In this document: piece by piece, positions 32,927 to 39,325 of the stretch | How the letters are laid out: every line of letters starts with the position of its first letter | Position numbering within the stretch: the first letter of the stretch is position 1 | Assembly (NCBI GenBank): GCA_902480035.1 | Contig: CABSRC010000003.1 | Span: 1 to 39,462 of the forward strand | Source: an uncultured Streptococcus sp. | GTDB lineage: Bacteria > Bacillota > Bacilli > Lactobacillales > Streptococcaceae | Reading direction: 5' to 3' | DNA: 39,462 nucleotides | Program-made: the position numbers and the translations under genes | Notes under the pieces: generated by a model | What the model was told of the DNA's origin: nothing | The model's input: the letters and a program-made list of their open reading frames with translations, nothing else | The model's database searches: none

Positions 32927-33922
32927 CTATTCTTTATCATTTGCATAATTCAGTGGAATGGTGTGTTCTAGTTTTGAGACATAGTAGGTCTTTTCTTTTT
33001 CTGAGAGAGTAAAGGTGAAGTTTTCCGAGTGAGTGGTACCTCCAACTTCAAAGGTAGCTTGGACATAAGCGATTAAATCATCACCGTCCTGTTTGAGATA
33101 AGTGTAGTCGATCGTTTTGAAAGTGCTATTTGCGATGATATCCACATCCTTAGCAATCAGATTAAGATTATCTTGGCTTGTGGTGTAGTTGGTAAAGAAG
33201 ACCTTGAGGAATTTCTCTACTTTCTTACGCTCACTGTCTGAAAAATGATCATTGGCAGTGAGTTGGAGCTTATCATCTTCGCTAAAGTGTCCAGCTTGTG
33301 AGGATTCAATGGCAGAAAACCAAGGAAGGCCAGAAACGTAATATTTTCCATCTTTTTCATCAAATGGAATATTGAAACCTGTCACAATTTCTTTTTCTTC
33401 TGTGTTGTTATCCCGATGGATGCTTTCCTTGTATTTAACCTTATAGGTCGCAACTTTTCCTTCTACAGTCACTAACTGAGAATAGAGAAGTGAGCTGGGG
33501 TTTCGAACTTGCCCTTGAGATTTTACATCAGGGATGAAGTTGTAAAATTTATTTAAGTAGTCCACTTGCTCTTTTTGTTTTTCACCTTCATTAGGAAGTG
33601 TGAAATAAGCATATACGTAATCATTCAAGTAATACTGGAGTTTATAGTCATATTTTCTACTAGACTCCATTGGCTGTGCTTTTTGATTTTTTGTTGCCTC
33701 CACTTGAGCTTGTAGTGTTCCTACCTTATTTGAGAGTGTGATAGCACGGACAGATCCTAAGAGACCAACAAAAAGGAGGAAAGAAATTCCTCCTATGACT
33801 GCAATATTGACGGTCTTTTTATTGGTAACTTTTAGTTTTGGTGGACCTCCTTTTTTCTCCACCTTTTTAAAGTGTGAGAGATATTCTTTTGCTTGAAGCA
33901 AATAGCGTTTAGCTTTATCCAT
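32927..33922 (-). CDS. tcpC: TcpC-like conjugal transfer protein (Tn916 Orf13-like)
   Basis: 331 residues from 33922 (MDKAKRYLLQAKEYL), where AAAGGAGG lies upstream; the longer in-frame form reads into the previous gene without support. A basic cytosolic segment (KKVEKKGGPPKLKV) leads to one membrane helix (VNIAVIGGISFLLFVGLLGS). The extracellular part holds two NTF2-like, VirB8-fold domains (about 105-215 and 220-330), the second ending YVSKLEHTIPLNY. This is the TcpC (VirB8-like) family, which bridges the channel through the envelope. Confidence 0.87.
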   Translation of the reverse strand: MDKAKRYLLQAKEYLSHFKKVEKKGGPPKLKVTNKKTVNIAVIGGISFLLFVGLLGSVRAITLSNKVGTLQAQVEATKNQKAQPMESSRKYDYKLQYYLNDYVYAYFTLPNEGEKQKEQVDYLNKFYNFIPDVKSQGQVRNPSSLLYSQLVTVEGKVATYKVKYKESIHRDNNTEEKEIVTGFNIPFDEKDGKYYVSGLPWFSAIESSQAGHFSEDDKLQLTANDHFSDSERKKVEKFLKVFFTNYTTSQDNLNLIAKDVDIIANSTFKTIDYTYLKQDGDDLIAYVQATFEVGGTTHSENFTFTLSEKEKTYYVSKLEHTIPLNYANDKE

Positions 33923-33932
33923 ATATCCTCCT

Positions 33933-34490
33933 TTAGAGACCAGCAAGCTCAATGAGCTTTGAGCCTTTCGCATAGAGGCGCTTATTGGCTTTTTCGATCT
34001 CGCCATTAATGTAATAGTAGCCTCGCAACTCAGTTTGGAGTTGTTCGATCAAGTCAGGTTTTAGATCCTTGGCTTCTTCTTTTTTAAGGAGACTATTTAA
34101 TTCACCAGCCTTGGTCCAAGCCTCTCTATGATCTTTCTTTTTCAGTAATTCTCCCAGTTCATTTGTGACTTGAGAGACTTTCTTTTCAAAAATAGTTTTA
34201 GTAGCCATTTCAATTTCCTTTCTAAATTTTTCTTGATTGTCTTTGATGGTCTTTTGGATATAAGTAATGAGTGACGGGCGCATTTTCTTATTTACGCTCA
34301 ATACTTGACCATCTAACGTGAAACAGGCATGTTCATAGGTATAAAATCCTCTACTATCTGGAAGTTCTTCTGTACACCTACCAGCGCATTCATAGTAGAA
34401 GTCCTTATCTTTTCTTAAAATGATATACATATACCAAAATTCATGTTCTGGAAGAAGCAGAAAATCTGCTTGATAAATCTTCTTTAGCAT
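33933..34490 (-). CDS. ICE protein of unknown function with possible internal start
   Basis: 185 residues with the start at 34490 (MLKKIYQADFLLLPEHEF), just after the stop of the preceding gene (TGAG-ATG), with only a weak GAGG site. The N-terminal half (to about residue 95) is an aromatic-rich alpha/beta region (EFWYMYIILRKDKDFYYECAG). The C-terminal half is a charged helical domain (MATKTIFEKKVSQVTNELGELLKKKDH to AKGSKLIELAGL). A strong AAAGGA site 7 nt before the internal ATG at 34208 could also produce the 91-residue C-terminal part alone. No family recognised. It lies between the relaxase side and tcpC. Confidence 0.75.
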   Translation of the reverse strand: MLKKIYQADFLLLPEHEFWYMYIILRKDKDFYYECAGRCTEELPDSRGFYTYEHACFTLDGQVLSVNKKMRPSLITYIQKTIKDNQEKFRKEIEMATKTIFEKKVSQVTNELGELLKKKDHREAWTKAGELNSLLKKEEAKDLKPDLIEQLQTELRGYYYINGEIEKANKRLYAKGSKLIELAGL

Positions 34491-34491
34491 C

Positions 34492-34725
34492 TCAAGAAGC
34501 CTCAAGCAGATCATCGTAGCCTAGAGCTTGGTAGATAAAATCTGAATCAAACCAGAGCCAGTCATTGATTTGTCCTTCTGTTGGCGTATCACCAGAGAAG
34601 ATATCTTCACAAATGACGGTTAGGGTATCCACTCCACCACGTTCACGGACAGTGTTCAAGGTGGTTAGTCCACCAGACCAAGCTTTAAAGTTTTCTAGTG
34701 AATTGATTTGAACTTTGTATTCCAT
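34492..34725 (-). CDS. Small acidic ICE protein, unknown
   Basis: 77 residues, acidic and soluble (MEYKVQINSLENFKAWSG, GGVDTLTVICEDIFSGD, TEGQINDWLWFDSDFIYQALG). No family assigned. AAAGGA precedes the ATG at 34725, 14 nt after the relaxase stop. In Tn916 a small gene (orf19) also follows the relaxase gene orf20. Its stop is followed 1 nt later by the next start codon. Confidence 0.75.
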   Translation of the reverse strand: MEYKVQINSLENFKAWSGGLTTLNTVRERGGVDTLTVICEDIFSGDTPTEGQINDWLWFDSDFIYQALGYDDLLEAS

Positions 34726-34739
34726 ATAGTTTTTCCTTT

Positions 34740-35972
34740 CTAGTGTTCATAGTGTTTATTGGCTTTGAGAAGTCGTAACATGGCTTTTCCTCGATCAGTA
34801 ATCTCTCCGCTGTTCTGAATCATCTTCATGTATTCTGTTTGGAGGATCTTGTCTGCTTCAGTGACTAGTGCAAGAGAGTTAGCAACTTGATAGGTAAGCC
34901 AGCGAATCGTTCGCTCAATACTGTATGGTTGTGGGTTGGTTGAGAGTTTTAAGGGTTCGACACCCCCAAAGAGACGTTGCCATTTTTCATCGGGTTTATA
35001 GGCTCCAAAGCGAGTGAGACCATCATAGACTTGGATTTCTTTATTGACGATACCTCTTGCGATTTCTCCGAGATCTACACCATTGATGTATTCCTCCACA
35101 ATGCCTTGAGCTTTCTGATCTGAAAAGCGGAGTTCATAGCGATTCCAGATACCAAAAATCTCCAAGGATTCGTCCAAGGAGATGTTTTCCATTCGAGCTA
35201 TTTCATAGCGCTTTTCATAAAAGTTGAAGTAGAGTTGACTTTGACGACTTCCAAAATAAATGGACAAGCCGTGATTAGCTTCCATGTCTTCATTATCTGT
35301 GAAAGATCCACCACCCGTGATATTCCATTTCTTGATCGTATCTAGAACAATCTCTTTGGAATAGAGTTTATCAATCAATTTGGGAATTTGAATTTGTTCG
35401 TCCTCGTGACCATACCCTTTATAGAGTTCATCGAGAGCGATATCGAGTCGCTTCACCCGAACATCTTCATAGGAATAAAGAATGTTTTGAAGAAAGATCT
35501 GCCAAGTGATTCCCTTGTCTTCTAGAAGCAATTCCAGCTCACGGCATCCTTGACCAGATAGTTGAAGACAAGTTTGGTAGTCATTGGTTACAGACTTATC
35601 AAAGAAATCAAAAATCCAGATATTCCCTCGTTGCCATAAGTGGGTATAGTTCATGAGACGGGTTTCTTGGTCTGTAAATTCGCTTAGGTGACAGTGAAGG
35701 AAGTTTTCACAGAAAGCGTCTAAATCCTTTAATCGAGGAAAGGTCAATCGTAGATAGTCGATCTGAGCCCGAAGACTGTTTTTATCGCAATCTTGATAGT
35801 AACCAAGTCTTTCTTTAAGTTCTCTAAACTTATCAATCGTCAGTCCTCTTTCGCCTGTTTCATAAGAGCGGTAGGTTCGTGTAGGAAGATCAACAGCTTG
35901 TGCAAATGCTTTTTGACTAAGTCCTGTTTGTTTTCTGAAATTCTTAATATGAAAAGGACTAATTTTGTCCAT
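34740..35972 (-). CDS. mobT: MobT-type relaxase with N-terminal HTH (Tn916 Orf20-like)
   Basis: 410 residues. The N-terminal Xre-like HTH (FRKQTGLSQKAFAQAVDLPTRTYRSYETGERG) occupies about 10-60. The Rep_trans domain typical of rolling-circle replication initiators follows, with IDYLRLTFP, RLDIALDELYKG, GLSIYFGSRQSQLYFNFYEKRYE and WNRYELRFS. In the Tn916 family this protein nicks oriT and starts transfer and plasmid-like replication. The start at 35972 has AGAGGTG upstream. The oriT-like inverted repeat lies about 130 nt before the gene. The HTH may read the two palindromic boxes just upstream (35996-36031). Confidence 0.93.
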   Translation of the reverse strand: MDKISPFHIKNFRKQTGLSQKAFAQAVDLPTRTYRSYETGERGLTIDKFRELKERLGYYQDCDKNSLRAQIDYLRLTFPRLKDLDAFCENFLHCHLSEFTDQETRLMNYTHLWQRGNIWIFDFFDKSVTNDYQTCLQLSGQGCRELELLLEDKGITWQIFLQNILYSYEDVRVKRLDIALDELYKGYGHEDEQIQIPKLIDKLYSKEIVLDTIKKWNITGGGSFTDNEDMEANHGLSIYFGSRQSQLYFNFYEKRYEIARMENISLDESLEIFGIWNRYELRFSDQKAQGIVEEYINGVDLGEIARGIVNKEIQVYDGLTRFGAYKPDEKWQRLFGGVEPLKLSTNPQPYSIERTIRWLTYQVANSLALVTEADKILQTEYMKMIQNSGEITDRGKAMLRLLKANKHYEH

Positions 35973-35995
35973 TCATCGCAACACCTCTTTCTAAC

Positions 35996-36031
35996 AAAGT
36001 GACACACTTTTTTGACGAAAGTGACACACTT
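35996..36031. promoter_or_regulatory. Two palindromic boxes upstream of the relaxase gene
   Basis: AAAGTGACACACTT at 35996-36009 and 36018-36031, identical and exactly 22 bp apart. Each contains the inverted repeat AAGTG-ACA-CACTT. Placed 24-59 bp before the relaxase start, they look like operators or relaxosome binding sites. Confidence 0.6.
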
Positions 36032-36079
36032 CATAAAAATTGAAAACCCAACTCCCATAAGGAATGAGGAGGGGTGGAC

Positions 36080-36125
36080 TTGGCGTATTTGCCAAATGTA
36101 ACCCCCCTATTAGAAAACGGGGGTT
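36080..36125 (-). other. Predicted origin of transfer (oriT)
   Basis: Inverted repeat AACCCCC (36100-36106) / GGGGGTT (36119-36125). The - strand reads CTAATAGGGGGGTT, resembling the CTAACAGGGGGGT I recall from the ICEBs1 oriT. A second inverted repeat TTGGC (36080-36084) / GCCAA (36091-36095) adjoins it. The position between the coupling ATPase and the relaxase is where Tn916 has oriT. The exact nick position is not determined. Confidence 0.78.
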
Positions 36126-36131
36126 GAAGTT

Positions 36132-36216
36132 TCATCATGGCCTAGAGACTTCGGGCTACGGTCTGCGCCTGACCTGCGGTCAGGCTTGCCCTTGCCCTTG
36201 TCCTAGCCCATGATGA
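36132..36216. repeat. Nested inverted repeat overlapping the 3' end of tcpA
   Basis: Outer arms TCATCATGGCCTAG (36132-36145) and CTAGCCCATGATGA (36203-36216) pair at 13 of 14 positions. Inside is a perfect hairpin GCCTGACC-TGC-GGTCAGGC (36167-36185) that covers the tcpA stop codon. Local GC is higher than in the surrounding ICE. Could be a terminator-like element, part of oriT, or a replication signal. Confidence 0.65.
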
Positions 36217-37868
36217 ACAATCGTCGCTTCAACTGCTTTTGGATAAGACCTGCGTCCGCCCTCTTCAAATTGAGCGAGGATTTCAAGAAGAAGTTTTTCT
36301 TGAAAAGGATCCACTAGAATAGCGGATACAGTCCGTTCAAAGATGATCCCTTGTTCTGTTAAGAGATAGATAATCTTGCGTAAGGTTGGCATTTTAAGAT
36401 TTTGTTCATCCGCAAATTCCTTGAGTGGTCTTTTGTTTGGTTCGTTTTCTATAGTCTCCTCTTCCTCTATAGGATCAATTGTTTCAACTGTTGGTTTATA
36501 TTCTTCAAATACTGAGAATTCTTCTCCTTCAAACTCCATAATGGGAATTTTAGAGTAGGCATCGTAGAAGGAAAAACCTTGATCAAGCGGAACATAAGGA
36601 GAGAAAAACTCACCAGCCAGCTCGCCATTATTTGCGATATAGCCCCGTCCTTTGACCTTTACTCCATTGATTTCATCTAGCTTTTTGAACTCTTTGGTTT
36701 TATTAGCATCTCCAAACATCATGTCATATCCTGTTGATTCTAAATGACCGACGGAGAGACGCTTCATAAAGTTATCCCGAAGAGCAGTTTTAATAAATTC
36801 ACCGTCGGGCCGTTGCATAGCAAAGATGATAAAGACTCCAGCTTGACGTCCTTCTAGAACTAATTGTGAGAGGTATTCCATGAGTTCTGACTGTTGGCTA
36901 TAGTCACGGTCAATTTTTGCCATAAGAGCTGCCCACTCGTCCACCAGAATGAATTTTGGTTTCATGTCATAGTGAGTAAAGTTCTTTCCAGCTTGGAATT
37001 TTGGCGAAGTGGACATCCGTTCATAGCGTTTTTCCATGAACTCTACATTCTCTTTAAAACAGTTGATGATATCTTCCTTACTAGTATAAACACGGCCATG
37101 AAAGACTGGAATTTTCTTTAATCCAGCAAGGTCCGAATTCTTTGGATCACAGATATCGACAAAGCCGATTTTAGCCAGGGCGTAGATAATGGTCATGAGA
37201 ACAACGGTTTTTCCTCCACCTGTTCCACCACCGATGAGAAGATGAGGTTCTTCGATATAATCCCAAGATACATCTTTCATGAGCTGGAGTTTGGATCCCT
37301 TGACTTTTACTTCATCGATGGTGACTCTGCTATCAATTCGGTTAATAGCAATTTCATACTTGATAAAGAGATTATCAAAGGTTTTATTACGAAAGTCCCC
37401 GTTAAACATGACTTCAAGCGTAGCTCCAAGGTTGAGGAAGCGATCTTGAAATTTATTGCCTTCTAGAATGAAACTTACTTCAATCTTGTAGCGAGACTGC
37501 TTGATATACACTTGAGGTAAGGTGATTTTTTCAATGATCTTGTTTTCACGTTTAACCTTTTTAACGAGATAGAGGTTATTCTCTAACAAAAAACGAGAGA
37601 GAATTCGAAGACTATTGAGCTTTTGAAAAAAGAGCATCTTCCTGTAGCAAACCCGATTGATAAACCAAGAGAAGATTAAAGAAAAGAGAAGTCCAGCTAC
37701 TAGAAAATAGCCTTGAGGTAAGGGATGGACTTTTAATTCTTCTAGATGTAAGTAGCTGTAATAACTAATAGCCAACAAAAAAGGAAACCACCAGATAAAC
37801 CATGTGATTCCCTTTAGTTTACGATGAAAAACTCGAACTCTTTTTCCACGATAGGTAAAGAGTTTCAT
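36180..37868 (-). CDS. tcpA: FtsK/SpoIIIE-type coupling ATPase (TcpA; Tn916 Orf21-like)
   Basis: 562 residues. Two N-terminal membrane helices (ITWFIWWFPFLLAISYY and YFLVAGLLFSLIFSWFI), then a cytosolic region and the motor domain. Walker A GGGTGGGKT spans about 213-221, Walker B is KFILVDEWAALM, and IIFAMQRPDGEFI follows. A winged-helix-like segment near the end (LKEFADEQNLKMPTLRKIIYLLTEQG) precedes an unusual GLGQGQGQA tail encoded within a nested inverted repeat. It delivers the relaxase-DNA complex to the channel. GGAGGTG precedes the ATG. Confidence 0.94.
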   Translation of the reverse strand: MKLFTYRGKRVRVFHRKLKGITWFIWWFPFLLAISYYSYLHLEELKVHPLPQGYFLVAGLLFSLIFSWFINRVCYRKMLFFQKLNSLRILSRFLLENNLYLVKKVKRENKIIEKITLPQVYIKQSRYKIEVSFILEGNKFQDRFLNLGATLEVMFNGDFRNKTFDNLFIKYEIAINRIDSRVTIDEVKVKGSKLQLMKDVSWDYIEEPHLLIGGGTGGGKTVVLMTIIYALAKIGFVDICDPKNSDLAGLKKIPVFHGRVYTSKEDIINCFKENVEFMEKRYERMSTSPKFQAGKNFTHYDMKPKFILVDEWAALMAKIDRDYSQQSELMEYLSQLVLEGRQAGVFIIFAMQRPDGEFIKTALRDNFMKRLSVGHLESTGYDMMFGDANKTKEFKKLDEINGVKVKGRGYIANNGELAGEFFSPYVPLDQGFSFYDAYSKIPIMEFEGEEFSVFEEYKPTVETIDPIEEEETIENEPNKRPLKEFADEQNLKMPTLRKIIYLLTEQGIIFERTVSAILVDPFQEKLLLEILAQFEEGGRRSYPKAVEATIVHHGLGQGQGQA

Positions 37869-37881
37869 CCTGTATCACCTC

Positions 37882-38343
37882 CTAGTTTTCCTTCTTATTT
37901 TCTACTGGTTTGTTTTCTTTAGTCGGTGCGCCTCCAGTTTTTTTCTTGATTTTAGAAGCAAAGAGCTTATAGATATCATTGCGATTGACGTGAGTATGTG
38001 TGATAACAATATCTTCCAATTCAACCTCTTCTCGGTATTTAATACCCAGGTCCTCGATCTCAGACTCAGACATATCTGCGATAGTGAAAAAGAGTGTTTC
38101 GTGCTGGACAGAAGAATGAATCCCTACGACAATTCCACGGATCTCACCTGTATTGACTTGGACAAATGATCCATCAGGATTTCGTTGTGAGCGATCCACT
38201 TCAAAGATGATATCAGGGCCCTCAATGCCTCGGAAAGTCAGTTTTCCAAGGACAGCTGGGACATCTAGTCCATCTGTAATAACACGATAAGTCTTGTCAG
38301 CAATTTGTAGTTTTTCTCCGTAGTTTAATCCAATTTTAGCCAT
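37882..38343 (-). CDS. ICE protein, Orf22/YdcP-like
   Basis: 153 residues, soluble. Compact beta-rich body (IGLNYGEKLQIADKTYRVI, LGKLTFRGIEGPDIIFEVDRSQRNPDG, GIVVGIHSSVQHETLFFTIAD) with a Lys/Pro/Asn-rich disordered tail after residue 130. It occupies the place of Orf22 directly before the coupling ATPase in Tn916-superfamily elements. AAAGGAG precedes the ATG, and tcpA starts 13 nt after its stop. Function in transfer is unknown. The family call rests partly on position. Confidence 0.72.
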   Translation of the reverse strand: MAKIGLNYGEKLQIADKTYRVITDGLDVPAVLGKLTFRGIEGPDIIFEVDRSQRNPDGSFVQVNTGEIRGIVVGIHSSVQHETLFFTIADMSESEIEDLGIKYREEVELEDIVITHTHVNRNDIYKLFASKIKKKTGGAPTKENKPVENKKEN

Positions 38344-38364
38344 GTGATTTTCTCCTTTTATTTC

Positions 38365-38661
38365 TTATTTTTTAATTACCAATTTTTCCGCAAAGACATT
38401 AAGATAAGGTGCAACAGTATTGCCATTTAAAGCAGTGTCTGGGAAAAAGATTGGGTTAACCGCTTCTACTAGAGCATCTTCTGGGAAGACTGTTGTAGAG
38501 GCTGGTGTGATGACATGAAAGGCTCCGTGCTCTGCGCTGTTTAGAATGTGACGTTGGTATTTGCCTTCTTTTCTAAAAATAAATTTAGGAGCATCTCCTA
38601 AACGTTCGTAGTAAGCAGGGCCAATAAATTCTGGTTTCATTTTAAGTGTTTCTGAGATCAT
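38365..38661 (-). CDS. ICE protein, Orf23/DUF961 (YdcP)-like
   Basis: 98 residues. The C-terminal half ITPASTTVFPEDALVEAVNPIFFPDTALNG..LNVFAEKLVI follows the pattern I recall for Tn916 Orf23 (DUF961): a Pro-Ala turn, an acidic/aromatic stretch, V.LVNPI and a final strand. The N-terminus contains MKPEFIGPAYYERLGDAPKF. AAAGGA precedes the ATG at 38661. It lies 21 nt upstream of the Orf22-like gene and is among the first cotranscribed genes of the conjugation operon. Function unknown. Confidence 0.78.
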   Translation of the reverse strand: MISETLKMKPEFIGPAYYERLGDAPKFIFRKEGKYQRHILNSAEHGAFHVITPASTTVFPEDALVEAVNPIFFPDTALNGNTVAPYLNVFAEKLVIKK

Positions 38662-38695
38662 AAGTATTTCCTTTCTGAGTGTAAAATAAAAAGAG

Positions 38696-38942
38696 TTAAG
38701 CCAGTTGCTTCACTCTTGAGTAATAGTGGGTAAATAATTTTCGTTTAAACATACGACTATAGAATTGAATATCTCCATGAGCATAGCCATTTCTACGAGC
38801 ATCCTGAGCAAGATTATCTAAATCTATTTGAGCTTGAGTATAGAGTTTAGCCTGTAATTTATCAGATTCACTAAACATGCCATAGGTAAATTCATAGTTA
38901 TCATAGAGTCGTTTACATTGTAGTGCGAAAAAAGTTTGTCAT
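38696..38942 (-). pseudogene. Small ICE gene with a +1 frameshift in a T6 run
   Basis: Starting at ATG 38942, with a perfectly placed AAAGGAG 6 nt upstream, the frame reads MTNFFRTTM and stops. If the T6 run (A6 at 38928-38933 on the + strand) had five T, the frame would read MTNFFALQCKRLYDNYEFTYG and continue without interruption into MFSESDKLQAKLYTQ to HYYSRVKQLA, an 81-residue protein rich in Tyr and Lys/Arg. The downstream 60-codon frame has no ribosome binding site at its own first ATG (38878). So this is one gene disrupted by a single base, unless slippage restores it. Family not recognised. First gene of the conjugation operon. Confidence 0.82.
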
Positions 38943-38971
38943 ATCATTCTCCTTTATTGTAATAAGTAAAA

Positions 38972-39009
38972 AAGCTACTAAGTGAAAAAAGGAAAGAACT
39001 TAGTAGCTT
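38972..39009 (-). terminator. Intrinsic terminator upstream of the conjugation operon
   Basis: AAGCTACTAAGT (38972-38983) / ACTTAGTAGCTT (38998-39009), perfect 12-bp stem. On the - strand the stem is followed by TTTTTACTT. It lies only 30 nt before the first start codon of the operon, so it acts either as the end of an upstream transcript or as an attenuator. Confidence 0.8.
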
Positions 39010-39017
39010 AAGAGTAG

Positions 39018-39037
39018 GTCTATCTAGTTAGATAGAC
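39018..39037. repeat. Short perfect hairpin
   Basis: GTCTATCT-AGTT-AGATAGAC, 8-bp perfect stem without a T-run. It sits next to the terminator and could form an alternative structure or protein-binding palindrome in the leader. Confidence 0.5.
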
Positions 39038-39058
39038 AGCAGTAAAGAAAAGTTATTT

Positions 39059-39249
39059 GGTTGGAAAGATCCCTCTTTCCACGGTGGCAACGTTTAGCAA
39101 GGTGCTTTGCGTCAATTACCATCGCTTTCCCAGCCAATCTCTTTAGGTAGTCATGATCATACCCAAGGGATTCTCTTACGCTCTTTGGCGAAGCCAGTTC
39201 ACTTTACTATTCGGAAAAGTGCGAAAGTCCGAAATGCGTGGAAGCCCAC
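39059..39249. other. Hairpin-dense, locally GC-rich non-coding island
   Basis: In the gene-free stretch 38956-39462. GGTTGGAAAG (39059-39068) pairs with CTTTCCCAGCC (39125-39135), enclosing ACG/CGT and GCAA/TTGC pairings. Further hairpins: GGC-GAA-GCC near 39187-39195, TTCGGA (39210-39215) / TCCGAA (39228-39233), and GTGG (39238-39241) / CCAC (39246-39249). Clearly richer in G+C than the AT-rich DNA on both sides. Short open frames exist on both strands without ribosome binding sites. Candidate structured RNA, single-strand origin or regulatory leader. Confidence 0.5.
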
Positions 39250-39296
39250 AAGAATTGAGTCTTGTTTTCTATCTTCACTTCAACCATAAAACGGAC

Positions 39297-39325
39297 TTGA
39301 CTTTTCTTATCAAAACATTTACAAT
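39297..39325 (+). promoter_or_regulatory. Rightward promoter near window edge
   Basis: TTGACT (39297-39302), 17-nt spacer, TACAAT (39320-39325) on the + strand. It would transcribe away from the conjugation operon into DNA beyond the window, where a regulation module might lie. No matching - strand promoter of similar quality was found for the conjugation operon. Confidence 0.55.

Noticed and set aside
36100..36125. Reading the C/G inverted repeat as a transcription terminator
   Set aside because: No T-run follows on either strand, and its position and sequence fit oriT better.
39020..39205. - strand frame reading DYLKRLAGKAMVIDAKHLAKR without a proper start
   Set aside because: Looks somewhat protein-like, but there is no upstream ATG/GTG/TTG with a ribosome binding site; could be a remnant, kept only as part of the structured island.
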